From Actinomycetota bacterium (GTDB lineage Bacteria > Actinomycetota > Geothermincolia > Geothermincolales > RBG-13-55-18), in assembly GCA_003598015.1 (NCBI GenBank), contig QZKE01000049.1:1-41848 (forward strand): a stretch of DNA of 41,848 nucleotides, read 5' to 3'. Every line of letters starts with the position of its first letter. Position 1 is the first letter of the stretch. A program made the position numbers and the translations under genes. Below are positions 7,454 to 15,035 of this stretch, in pieces. The notes under the pieces are model-generated. The model was not told the origin of the DNA, did not search any database, and worked only from the letters and a program-made list of their open reading frames with translations.

Positions 7454-8311
7454 ATGTCGCGAAGACTCTCATCCAGGGGGAAGGGCCCGGATTGGTTCAA
7501 GGGCAGGATAGTGCTGGTAACCGGCGCAGCGTCGGGGCTGGGGAGGGGTATCGCCCTGGCCTTCGCCCGGGCCGGCTGCGACCTGGTGCTCGTGGATGTG
7601 GACGAGGCGGGGTTGGGAGAGACGGCATCCATGGTGGAGGCCGTGGGCTCTCGAATCATACGCAAACGCATTGATGTCTCGAGCCGGGATGAGATGGAGA
7701 AACTGGCGGATGAAGTCCTCTCGCAATGGGGCCGGGTGGACGTCCTGGTCAACAACGCCGGGGTGGGGGTGGGAGGCGAGCTGGACACCATCCCCCTGGA
7801 CGATATCGAGTGGATCACGGGCATCAACCTCATGGGCGAGGTCTACGGCACGCGCCTCTTCCTGCCGCAGATGGTGCAGCGGGGGGAGGGGCATATCGTC
7901 AACGTCGGCTCGCTCTCCAGCCTGATCGCCCTGCCCCTGCACATAGCCTATACCACGACCAAGTTCGGGCTTGCCGGCTTCTCGGAGGTACTGTGGGCCG
8001 AGGCCAGGAACCACGGTGTAGGCGTAACCCTGGTCTGCCCGGGTGCGGTGAGCACCAACATAGGCTCCCATACCAGGAGCCATTACCGCACGGAAAAACA
8101 GCGGGCCAACGAGGAGAAGTTCGCCGCCATGCTCGCCGAAAAAGGAATGGATCCTCAGGAAGCGGGACGCCTGGTCTTCAATGCCGTAGCTGCAAACAAG
8201 TTCCTCCTGCTGCTGGGGCGGGAGGCCTATATCATGTACTACTTCAAGCGCTTCTTCCCCGGCCTGCAGCTGCGGCTGGTATCGGCGGTGAGCAAACGTC
8301 TCTCGAAATAG
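7454..8311 (+). CDS. Short-chain dehydrogenase/reductase (SDR)
   Basis: A 285-residue classical SDR that oxidises or reduces a hydroxyl/keto group with NAD(P). The cofactor motif TGAASGLG lies near residue 24, followed by an acidic DVDE segment after strand 2 that suggests NAD preference, then NNAG, the catalytic Ser in SLSSL and YTTTK (YxxxK). After the Rossmann core the protein has a C-terminal tail with a hydrophobic, basic end (MYYFKRFFPGLQLRLV) suggestive of membrane association. The start ATG 7454 follows AGGAGG. It is 33 bases downstream of the URO-D gene and may belong to the same transcript. The substrate is unknown. Confidence 0.9.
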   Translation: MSRRLSSRGKGPDWFKGRIVLVTGAASGLGRGIALAFARAGCDLVLVDVDEAGLGETASMVEAVGSRIIRKRIDVSSRDEMEKLADEVLSQWGRVDVLVNNAGVGVGGELDTIPLDDIEWITGINLMGEVYGTRLFLPQMVQRGEGHIVNVGSLSSLIALPLHIAYTTTKFGLAGFSEVLWAEARNHGVGVTLVCPGAVSTNIGSHTRSHYRTEKQRANEEKFAAMLAEKGMDPQEAGRLVFNAVAANKFLLLLGREAYIMYYFKRFFPGLQLRLVSAVSKRLSK

Positions 8312-8381
8312 CATCCGACGTCCGCATGATTGCACATGTCTGGGCAATCGCACCGGTTAAGCTCCGTCCTGATTGTTCCGA

Positions 8382-8410
8382 TTGACATAAGAGGCCTGCG
8401 AGCCCATACT
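8382..8410 (+). promoter_or_regulatory. Predicted promoter of the flippase gene
   Basis: A perfect -35 TTGACA (8382-8387), a 17-base spacer and a -10-like CATACT (8405-8410, four of six matches) lie 65 bases before the proposed flippase start. This suggests that the gene is transcribed separately from the SDR. Confidence 0.5.
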
Positions 8411-8474
8411 TGGCAAGCATGTCTGGCTGGACGGTCATGAGGGACGAGCCTGTTAGCGGCAAGGGGAAGGCAAG

Positions 8475-9914
8475 CTGAGCGACGCCAAGAGAATAGCGAA
8501 AAACATAGCCTTGATCATAGGTGGGGGAACCTTCCGCGCGGTGCTCATGCCCCTCTTCACTATCTTCATCGCCAGGGAACTGGGCACCGAGGGCTTCGGG
8601 GCCTTCTCCTTCGCCCTCTCGCTGGCCTCCATCCTGGTCATCGTGGGGGAGATGGGCCTGCCCAAGATGGTGGTGCGCGAGCTCACCAACCACAAGGAAG
8701 ACGTGGCCAAGTACATCGGGGACCTCACCGTACTGCGCCTTATAGCCGGAGTGGCCAGCATGGGTATCGTCGCCATGATCATCGCGTTCACCCCCCGGGC
8801 GCCCGATACACGCATCCCACTCTTCCTCATCGGGCTCAGCCTGCTTATCTTCACCGGGCTGCGGCGTTTCTTCGACGCCATCTTCCAGGCCTTCGAGGTG
8901 ATGAAGTACCAGGCGCTGGTGGACGTGGTCGATATCCTGCTCACCTTCGGGGTGGGCACCGCCCTTCTCTTCAGCGGGTACGGACTCATGGGCATAGCCT
9001 TCGCCATGATGGTGGGCGCCACCATCTCCATGGCCATGGACTTCATCATCCTCACCCGCAAGCTCGGCAAGCCGGTCTTCACTTTTGACTTCGCATTCTG
9101 GAAGAAGATGGCATTAGGAGCCCTGCCCTTCGGGGTAATCGGGGTACTGACCTTCCTCTTCGGGTACTCCAACACCGTGCTGCTGTCAATATTCAAGGGA
9201 GACGAGCAGGCCGGGCTGTTCAGCTCCGCCTACCGCGTGATCTGGATGCTGGCCATCATCCCGGCGACATGCATGACCGCCGTGTTCCCCTTCCTGGCCA
9301 GGATAGGCAAGTCATCCGACGGCAGGCACAAGGATGCCATCAGGCTGGTGGTGAAATACCTGGCCTGCCTGAGCCTGCCCTTCGCGGCGCTGCTCGCGAT
9401 CAACGCGCCCCATATCATCTCGGCGGTGTACGGGAAGTCGTATGATAGCGCCAGCCCGGCGCTGTGGATACTCGCGGCCATCCCCCTCTTCAGCTTCGCG
9501 TACATACCCCTCATCGACCTCATGAACTCGCAGTACAAGCAGCGTTTTTCGGTTATCGCCATCCTGCTCTGCGCGGCCATCAACACCGGATTGTGCCTCA
9601 TGCTTGCCCCGCTACTGGGGCTGGTGGGCGCAGCCGTGAGCACGCTGGTGGCCGAGGCATGCCTCTTCGGGATCACCATCTTCTTCTCGTGGAAACACAT
9701 GCATATCCATCCGCGTATCTTCAATCTCTGGAAACCCCTGCTGGCTTCCCTCACCGCCGCCCTGGCCATGCTGCCGCTGCGCAACGTTCTTCCCCTGGCG
9801 CAGATGGTCATCGCCTTCTTCCTCATCTACATAGTGGCACTGCTGCTGCTGCGCACCTTCGACCCGGAGGACAAGCGGCTCTTCCGTTCCCTCATCCCCA
9901 CCCGCCCGCGTTGA
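8475..9914 (+). CDS. Polysaccharide flippase (Wzx/MATE-like, MVF superfamily)
   Basis: An integral membrane protein of about 479 residues with some 12-14 hydrophobic helices that probably flips lipid-linked oligosaccharides across the cytoplasmic membrane. The N-terminal block (GGGTFRAVLMPLFTIFIARELGTEGFG) is the typical start of the polysaccharide-biosynthesis transporter family. The stop before this frame is at 8454-8456 and no ATG or GTG follows. Candidates are TTG 8511, which would begin inside the first helix, and CTG 8475, four bases after AAGGGGAAGG, which gives the natural N-terminus LSDAKRIAKNIAL. I prefer the rare CTG start. No glycosyltransferases are nearby. The stop TGA abuts inverted-repeat element B. 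Confidence 0.88.
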   Translation: MSDAKRIAKNIALIIGGGTFRAVLMPLFTIFIARELGTEGFGAFSFALSLASILVIVGEMGLPKMVVRELTNHKEDVAKYIGDLTVLRLIAGVASMGIVAMIIAFTPRAPDTRIPLFLIGLSLLIFTGLRRFFDAIFQAFEVMKYQALVDVVDILLTFGVGTALLFSGYGLMGIAFAMMVGATISMAMDFIILTRKLGKPVFTFDFAFWKKMALGALPFGVIGVLTFLFGYSNTVLLSIFKGDEQAGLFSSAYRVIWMLAIIPATCMTAVFPFLARIGKSSDGRHKDAIRLVVKYLACLSLPFAALLAINAPHIISAVYGKSYDSASPALWILAAIPLFSFAYIPLIDLMNSQYKQRFSVIAILLCAAINTGLCLMLAPLLGLVGAAVSTLVAEACLFGITIFFSWKHMHIHPRIFNLWKPLLASLTAALAMLPLRNVLPLAQMVIAFFLIYIVALLLLRTFDPEDKRLFRSLIPTRPR

Positions 9915-10002
9915 TGGGGTCCCGGACATGGGACATTTTCTGTGAGAGGTTCGAATAAACGCGATGCATTTGCTGAAAATGTCCCATGTCCGGGACCCCA
10001 TC
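9913..10002. repeat. Inverted-repeat element B, GGGGTC-type, at a convergent junction
   Basis: Arms 9913-9940 and 9975-10002 are perfect 28-bp inverted repeats (read inward GATGGGGTCCCGGACATGGG...), with a 34-base loop. The left arm begins inside the TGA stop of the flippase. The right arm ends nine bases from the stop of the TetR gene. The sequence differs from elements A and D except for the GGGGTC core. It is likely a REP-like element and possibly a bidirectional terminator. Confidence 0.85.
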
Positions 10003-10010
10003 TGGACGTG

Positions 10011-10706
10011 TCAGGCCTGCGGGTTTATCAATCTCTCCAGCCGCGGCAGGAAGAGGTATAAAAGGGCCTGCTTGACCCAGGCGGTATATTCAGCGCCCGA
10101 GGGCTCCATGCCCAGGATCTGCGCCTGGCAGGTATGGGCTCCCAGGAACCAGATGGCCAGCGCATTGAAGCTGTTCAGGAACATCACGACCTCCTCCGTG
10201 GTTGCCCGCAGCGGGATCTTCTCCTCGAAGGTACCCCTGGTACGGGCCAGGACCTCGGGGATGTGCTGATAGCCGGGTATCTCCTCCAGGCGGTCCACGT
10301 GGGCGACGTTGAGCAGGATGATGCGCATCGGCTCCGGGTTGCGGGTGTTGAAATCCAGGAAACGGTCTATATAGAGCGAGAAGCCCTCGCCCGTGGTCAT
10401 GCGTTCCAATCCCTCCAGGCAGGCTATGTTGGCCCGGTAGAACTCCTCGCATATCTCCGCCACCACCGCCTCGAAGAGATCGGGCTTGTAGGGAAAGTAG
10501 TAGTTGATGAGGGGATGGTCGAACCCGCCTTCCCTGGCGATCATGCGGAAGCTGGCCTCGTTGTAGGGGTGCTCGGCGAAAACCCTGCGGGCCGCCCGCA
10601 TGATCCTCTCCCGTGTCAACTCGCTCTTCGCCGGTCTCGCGGATGCCGGCTCTTCCCCGGTGGTGGAGACCGCGTTGCTCCTGGTAGCGCCCTTGCCGCC
10701 CGACAT
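10011..10706 (-). CDS. TetR/AcrR-family transcriptional regulator
   Basis: A 231-residue one-component regulator. An N-terminal HTH (about residues 28-85) carries the family pattern: ERIMRAARRVFAE, SFRMIAREGGFDHPLINYYF (recognition helix and NYYF signature), then YKPDLFEAVV. The C-terminal ligand-binding domain is variable. About 25 residues precede the HTH. The start ATG 10706 has a purine-rich GAGGGGGG just upstream. It is divergent from the Fe-S operon at 11210. A palindrome in its own promoter (10776-10791) has a near-copy at the promoter of that operon, so it probably represses both itself and the operon in response to an unknown ligand. Confidence 0.93.
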   Translation of the reverse strand: MSGGKGATRSNAVSTTGEEPASARPAKSELTRERIMRAARRVFAEHPYNEASFRMIAREGGFDHPLINYYFPYKPDLFEAVVAEICEEFYRANIACLEGLERMTTGEGFSLYIDRFLDFNTRNPEPMRIILLNVAHVDRLEEIPGYQHIPEVLARTRGTFEEKIPLRATTEEVVMFLNSFNALAIWFLGAHTCQAQILGMEPSGAEYTAWVKQALLYLFLPRLERLINPQA

Positions 10707-10774
10707 GACCCCCCTCGTTTTTCACTCTCCGCTGTCACGGCGACGCCGAAGCGGTATCCGCCTTGCCGGAGACA

Positions 10775-10803
10775 ATTTTACGCCAGTAAAAAAAGTTTGA
10801 CAA
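10775..10803 (-). promoter_or_regulatory. Predicted TetR gene promoter
   Basis: On the minus strand, -35 TTGTCA (10803-10798), a 17-base spacer and -10 TAAAAT (10780-10775) lie about 70 bases upstream of the TetR start codon. Confidence 0.6.
10776..10791. promoter_or_regulatory. Predicted TetR operator 1 (autoregulation)
   Basis: TTTTACGCCAGTAAAA is a perfect 6-4-6 palindrome (TTTTAC-N4-GTAAAA). It covers the -10 box and part of the spacer of the TetR promoter, the usual place for autorepression. A close match occurs at 11112-11127. Confidence 0.6.
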
Positions 10804-10954
10804 ACAGGCTGCCGCAAAAAACAACCGGTATGCATGCGAACCCATCCACGATCATCCATGAACTCCAGGGATTCCAGCATGGCCATGAGCGGGCAATCGG
10901 TCGAGAGCTTCGCCGCCGCCGGCATGCCCTGCAGCGGCGCGACGGTCATCTTCG

Positions 10955-11038
10955 CATATCCAGGAAGCGCAGGCCCAACCCTGTGCCTGACAAACTCGAC
11001 TCTACCAAATATTCACCCACGCTTTTTGCACAAGAACC
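10955..11038 (-). repeat. Decayed dispersed-repeat copy (element a)
   Basis: On the minus strand, 11038-11004 reads GGTTCTTG...GCGTGGGTGAATATTTGG and is followed by TCAGGCACAGGGTTGGGCC. The first module matches 16979-17015, and the second resembles the arm of element C (TCAGGCATAGGGGTCGGCC). The two modules occur in the same order at 20228-20270. It has no visible function here. Confidence 0.5.
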
Positions 11039-11085
11039 TGGAAAAGGGGCCGCGGGCCGCCCGCCGTTTCCTGCGGCATCGCGCA

Positions 11086-11112
11086 TTGACAGGCAGCCCG
11101 CTATGATATAAT
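11086..11112 (+). promoter_or_regulatory. Predicted promoter of the Fe-S operon
   Basis: Consensus hexamers TTGACA (11086-11091) and TATAAT (11107-11112) with a slightly short 15-base spacer lie about 98 bases before the first gene of the operon. The -10 box touches the second TetR palindrome. Confidence 0.65.
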
Positions 11113-11127
11113 TTAACGACTGTAAAA
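11112..11127. promoter_or_regulatory. Predicted TetR operator 2 (Fe-S operon)
   Basis: TTTAACGACTGTAAAA matches the TTTTAC-N4-GTAAAA palindrome at 11 of 12 half-site positions. It begins at the last base of the -10 TATAAT and covers the expected transcription start, an ideal repressor position. Confidence 0.55.
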
Positions 11128-11209
11128 GTCTTGATCCAGAACCTGGGAGCGGCATGGCCTTATCCTCGAGATCGTGCCACCAGGCTTGAGGGTAGGAGAG
11201 TATGAGGAT

Positions 11210-12520
11210 ATGAGCGATATCGAGACCCGTATCAGGGACTTCATGCACGCGCGGGGAGTGGAGGTGGTGGGTATAGCGGGGCCGGAACGCCTGGACGGCC
11301 CGCCTTCGCTGGACCCCACTTATACCATGCCGGGGGCCAGGTCCATCGTATCCTTCGCCCTGCCCATGGACGTCGGCGCCATATACGACTGGTTCTCCAA
11401 GAAGTCGCAGGCTCCTCACGAGCTGGACCAGCTGCGCATGAACCAGCGCACCTTCCGAGTCAGCAGGGACCTGGCGGACTGGCTGGTCTCCCAGGGCTAC
11501 CGCGCGAAGGAGGTCCCGGCCAACTCATCTTACCGCCGCCACCCCGACGTAGTCTCTACCCTACCCAGCTTCTCCCACCGCTTCGGCGCCATGGCCGCGG
11601 GTATTGCGGGGCAGGGCTGGTCCGGCAATGTGATGACGAAAGAGCACGGCGCGGCGGTCTACCTGGGCACGGTGGTGACGGACGCGGAGCTCGCGAGCGA
11701 TCCCGCCCTACCCCCGCGCCACTTCGTCGACGAGTACTGCGCGAAGTGCAAGTTGTGCGCCCGGACCTGCGTAGCGGGGATGTTCGAGGAGGAGGGTGAG
11801 GAGCAGGTGCTGCTCAACGGCGAGCTCCACCCACGGGGCAAGCGCCGCAACATCGATTTCTGCAATACCTCGTGCTTCGGCCTGCACGCCCTGAGCCCGG
11901 ACCTCAAGTGGTCCACCTGGGGCAGGGGTTGGATCAACGGCTGGATCATGAACCCACCCGACCCGAAACAGCGCCGCAGGATAAGGGCCATCCTGGTCCT
12001 CAAGAGCATCACCGCCGGGGACTCCGCCCCCCGCTACGACCTCATCCGTAAGATAACCATCAAGCTCTATCCGGAGGAGATGCTGGAATACGTGGCGCCG
12101 GAGAAGCTGCCCGAGAGCGAATCCGAGCTCTCCCGCTACCTCCTGGAACATGCCGAGCGCATCGTGGGCGTGATCCCGGGCCTCAAGGACCCCTACGCCC
12201 TCACCTGCGGCAACTGCGCCCTGGTGTGCGGGCCCGATATCAAGGAGACGGCCGAGCGCTACCGCGCCCTGGTGGAGTCGGGCATCGTGGTCCCCGGGCC
12301 CGACGGCCTCATGACCAGGGTGGACAGCTTCGAGGAGGCGCTGGAGATGCGCAGGAAATATATGCCAAAACCGAGCCTGTTCGAGATGGCCCGGGACGCC
12401 CTGGCCATGGGAGCCATATGGTACGGGCATTACTTCGGCTTCGAGCCCCGGTCGTTCCTGGCCGGCCTGGCCTACAAGGCGAAGCTCAAGAAGGCGGTGC
12501 GCGACGCGGCCGCAGTATAA
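11210..12520 (+). CDS. 4Fe-4S oxidoreductase, epoxyqueuosine reductase/RdhA-like
   Basis: A 436-residue soluble protein whose layout recalls the QueG/reductive-dehalogenase superfamily. There is a PGARSIVSFALPMD block near residue 35, a GWSGNV motif and LGTVVTDAEL before the first cysteines, then a cluster motif CAKCKLCARTC (Cys177, 180, 183, 187), a CxxxC pair (218, 222) followed by WSTW, and a CGNCALVC motif (Cys333, 336, 340). The last Cys of the first motif lacks the usual following Pro. I choose ATG 11210, with TAGGAGAG upstream, over GTG 11174. No twin-arginine signal or membrane anchor is present, so it is not a respiratory dehalogenase. It is paralogous to the gene at 13705 with the same cysteine spacing; substrate unknown. 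Confidence 0.85.
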   Translation: MSDIETRIRDFMHARGVEVVGIAGPERLDGPPSLDPTYTMPGARSIVSFALPMDVGAIYDWFSKKSQAPHELDQLRMNQRTFRVSRDLADWLVSQGYRAKEVPANSSYRRHPDVVSTLPSFSHRFGAMAAGIAGQGWSGNVMTKEHGAAVYLGTVVTDAELASDPALPPRHFVDEYCAKCKLCARTCVAGMFEEEGEEQVLLNGELHPRGKRRNIDFCNTSCFGLHALSPDLKWSTWGRGWINGWIMNPPDPKQRRRIRAILVLKSITAGDSAPRYDLIRKITIKLYPEEMLEYVAPEKLPESESELSRYLLEHAERIVGVIPGLKDPYALTCGNCALVCGPDIKETAERYRALVESGIVVPGPDGLMTRVDSFEEALEMRRKYMPKPSLFEMARDALAMGAIWYGHYFGFEPRSFLAGLAYKAKLKKAVRDAAAV

Positions 12521-12561
12521 GAAGCCGAAGGTAGATAACTTTATACGGGAGGGAAAGAGAC

Positions 12562-13659
12562 ATGGATACCGATACCTATTACCGCATCGCCGACAAGATC
12601 GACTCCGGCCCGCTGCGGGCGCCCAGGGCGGGGGATTCCTACTCCGGGGCATTCATCGACTTCTTGCGGCTGATCTATACGCCCGGGGAAGCGGAGTTGG
12701 TGCAACATCTCGAGATGCCCATGAAGTTCAAGAGCGCCCGGGAGGTGGCAGAGGCGGCGGGCAGGGACGAAGCCGAGGTTCGATCGGTCCTGGATGGCCT
12801 GGCCGCGCAGGGGCGCGTGATGGGGTTCGGCGGCTCCTTCGCTTTCCCAGTCATCGCCTCCATAGTCAACCTGCATAATTTCAAGGAGGAGATCGGGGAA
12901 GGCGACCTGGAGGCCGCCCGGCTCTATCAGAAGTTCTTCATCGAGGACGGTTTTTACCGTTATTACGAGAGCTCCGAGGCGGGCACGCCCATCATGCGCG
13001 TCATACCCGTGCGCGCAGCCGTTGAGCACGACCAGAGGATGCTGGACAGCGAGGAAGCGCACGCTATCATCGACGCCTGCGACAACCTCATGCTGGTGCC
13101 GTGTCCCTGCCGCGTACGCACCGAGAAGCTGGGGATCAGGGAATGCAGGGAGGAATACCCCATCGGGTTCTGCATCATGGTGGGGATATCGAGCCCCTAT
13201 TTCGAAGCCATCGGTGTGGGCAGGAAGGTCACCGCCCAGCAGGCCAGGGATTACTTCGACGAGATGCAGAAGCTGGGCCTGGTGGGAACAACCGAGAACT
13301 ACGACGACCCCGCGCATATGGTCATCTGCCTCTGCTGCGGCTGCTGCTGTTCCATCCTGCGCGGCAGGACGCGGTGGGACAACCCTGCCGCCTTCGCCCC
13401 CTCCAATTTCGTGGCCCGGGCGAGCGAGGATTGCGTCCTCTGCGGCGAGTGCGCGGAGCGCTGCTTCTTCGGAGCGGTCACCCTGGATGAGGATGAGGGC
13501 AGGGCGGTGGTGGACGCCGAGAAGTGCGCCGGCTGCGGGGTATGCGCCATCGGCTGCGCCCAGGATGCCATGCGGCTCGTGCGGCAGAACAGGTCAGAGA
13601 CTTTCTCCGGGCCGCGGGATCTCTACCGTACCATCGCCGTTGAAAACAGGGGTGGATGA
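12562..13659 (+). CDS. Winged-helix / polyferredoxin protein with Cys-rich motif
   Basis: A 365-residue protein. An N-terminal HTH-like stretch (about residues 52-92, SAREVAEAAGRDEAEVRSVL) resembles a winged helix. A central domain has a CPCR pair (Cys181, 183) and a very dense motif, CLCCGCCC (six Cys in residues 256-263). Two ferredoxin-type clusters follow, CVLCGECAERC (291-301) and CAGCGVCAIGC (322-332). It is probably an electron-transfer partner for the two flanking paralogous Fe-S oxidoreductases, 41 bases after the first and 45 before the second. Whether the HTH binds DNA or only proteins is unclear. The start ATG 12562 follows GGGAGGG. It is recognisable as a family type in anaerobes, but I know of no defined function. 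Confidence 0.83.
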   Translation: MDTDTYYRIADKIDSGPLRAPRAGDSYSGAFIDFLRLIYTPGEAELVQHLEMPMKFKSAREVAEAAGRDEAEVRSVLDGLAAQGRVMGFGGSFAFPVIASIVNLHNFKEEIGEGDLEAARLYQKFFIEDGFYRYYESSEAGTPIMRVIPVRAAVEHDQRMLDSEEAHAIIDACDNLMLVPCPCRVRTEKLGIRECREEYPIGFCIMVGISSPYFEAIGVGRKVTAQQARDYFDEMQKLGLVGTTENYDDPAHMVICLCCGCCCSILRGRTRWDNPAAFAPSNFVARASEDCVLCGECAERCFFGAVTLDEDEGRAVVDAEKCAGCGVCAIGCAQDAMRLVRQNRSETFSGPRDLYRTIAVENRGG

Positions 13660-13704
13660 GACCATGATTGACAAAGGTGATGTGCTGCTTGGAAGGAGAC
13701 GGCC

Positions 13705-14745
13705 ATGTCCCTGGAGTCTTTGATCGAGGAGTTCCTGCTGGAGCGCGGGGCGCTCAGAGTAGGCTTCGCCACCACCGAGACCATGGCGGGCGGGCCCCCC
13801 AGCGCCGATATCACCTACCGCATGGAGGGGGCGCGCTCGGCGGTCAGCTTCGCCCTGCCCCTCGACCGCGACCGTATCCGGTCCTTCCTGGCCAAGGAGG
13901 ACCGCCTCGGCCACGAGGAGGACAACATCGCTACGAATATCCGCTCCAAGGACCTCTCCTGGAAGCTGGCGGAGATGTTGAAGAAAGAGGGCTTCCAGGC
14001 CAAGGGCACGGCGGCCAACATGAAATACCGCCAGGACGAGGAGGGGTGGCAGCTCGCGCTGCACCCGGACATCAGCCACCGCTACATCGCCGTGCGCTCC
14101 GGCATGGGCTCCTACGGCTGGTCGGGTAACGTGGGCATCAGGGACCACGGTACCGCCATCATCCTGGGCACCACCGTCACCGACGCCGCGCTCACGCCCA
14201 CAGAGCCCATCCCCGAGGGGGAGGGCTTCTGCGATATGTGCAAGCTCTGCTACAAAAGCTGCGCGCTGGGCATGTTCGACAACAAGAAAAAGACTTCCGT
14301 GACCCTGGGCGGGGTCACCTTCACCCACGCGGCACGCAGGGAGCAGCTCCTGTGCGACTTCACCTGCGGGGGCTTCAACGGGCTCGCGAGGTCCGGGAAA
14401 TGGTCCACCTGGTCCCCCGGCCGTTTCGACGTCCCCGACCCGGAGGATTATGAAAAGCTGCTGGAGGAGTTCTTCCGGGCCGTCGAACTGTACAACCGGC
14501 GCCCTCCCATGCCGGGAGGTTTCATGCACGTGGCCCTGGAGGACTACCGGCAGCACATGACCTGCGGCAACTGCCAGATAATCTGCTGGGGCAACAAGGA
14601 GGAGACGAGGGAGAACGTCAGGCTGCTCCACGCTTCCGGGTGCGTGCTGCAGAAAGCCGACGGCGAGCTCTACACCCTCCCCTCTGAGGAAGCGAAGGCG
14701 GCCTTCGAGGCCATGGAAACGGAGCGCCGGGCGCTCTACTGCTAG
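13705..14745 (+). CDS. 4Fe-4S oxidoreductase, paralogue of the 11210 gene
   Basis: A 346-residue paralogue of the protein starting at 11210 that lacks about 90 residues, mostly in the C-terminal half. It keeps the EGARSAVSFALPLD block, GWSGNV, LGTTVTDAAL, the motif CDMCKLCYKSC (Cys176, 179, 182, 186), the CxxxC pair (217, 221) with a nearby WSTW, and CGNCQIIC (287, 290, 294). The first two cysteine sets sit one residue from their positions in the paralogue, so both proteins have the same two-cluster core. The start ATG 13705 follows AAGGAGA. It is the last gene of the TetR-controlled operon. The two paralogues may form a heteromer or act on successive substrates. Confidence 0.85.
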   Translation: MSLESLIEEFLLERGALRVGFATTETMAGGPPSADITYRMEGARSAVSFALPLDRDRIRSFLAKEDRLGHEEDNIATNIRSKDLSWKLAEMLKKEGFQAKGTAANMKYRQDEEGWQLALHPDISHRYIAVRSGMGSYGWSGNVGIRDHGTAIILGTTVTDAALTPTEPIPEGEGFCDMCKLCYKSCALGMFDNKKKTSVTLGGVTFTHAARREQLLCDFTCGGFNGLARSGKWSTWSPGRFDVPDPEDYEKLLEEFFRAVELYNRRPPMPGGFMHVALEDYRQHMTCGNCQIICWGNKEETRENVRLLHASGCVLQKADGELYTLPSEEAKAAFEAMETERRALYC

Positions 14746-15035
14746 ATGGGCCTGGCCTAAGTCCGCATCGACCGGCTCTATCCATAACCGGCCGGCGCAG
14801 CGAATGAGGGGATCGGTCGGGCTTTGTCTCGATGGGCCGCTCGGCTTCGAGCCGGCAGGACGGCGAAGCCCGATACGCGCGATTGCTGCCCTCGATCGAC
14901 AACTTAACAAGCGATGGTCCGCCCGGGGAAATCTGTTATAATATCGCTACCTCTCGGTAACCAGAGAAGGAAATAATCAGGCCAAGGCTTGTTGGAGCAG
15001 GCCGGAAGAGAAGCGGAAAGCGAGGTAGATCAGAC
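14746..15035 (+). promoter_or_regulatory. Thiolase upstream region with -10 TATAAT
   Basis: A 290-base gap. A small hairpin CGGCTTCGAGCCG occurs near 14842-14854, and TATAAT at 14937-14942 is a good -10 box without an obvious -35. The leader to the thiolase start is about 90 nt. No gene is seen. Confidence 0.4.

Larger units (their letters stand above)
10707..11209. other. 503-bp divergent intergenic region, TetR / Fe-S operon
   Basis: It holds a minus-strand promoter for the TetR gene with an overlapping palindrome (10775-10803), a decayed copy of the dispersed repeat (11004-11038 and its continuation to about 10960, minus orientation), and a plus-strand promoter with a second palindrome (11086-11127). 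Short open frames here do not look like genes. The leader of the Fe-S operon is about 90 nt. Confidence 0.7.

Noticed and set aside
10834..11106. Possible 90-residue plus-strand gene between TetR and the Fe-S operon
   Set aside because: It runs through the decayed repeat and the Fe-S promoter, lacks a ribosome site and resembles nothing known.
11210..12520. Respiratory reductive dehalogenase
   Set aside because: There is no twin-arginine signal, no membrane-anchor (RdhB-like) gene and no terminal CP after the first cluster motif. Only superfamily-level resemblance is kept.
13594..14910. Minus-strand open frame of 438 codons opposite the second Fe-S paralogue
   Set aside because: The plus-strand gene has conserved cysteine motifs in the right order; the antisense product has none.
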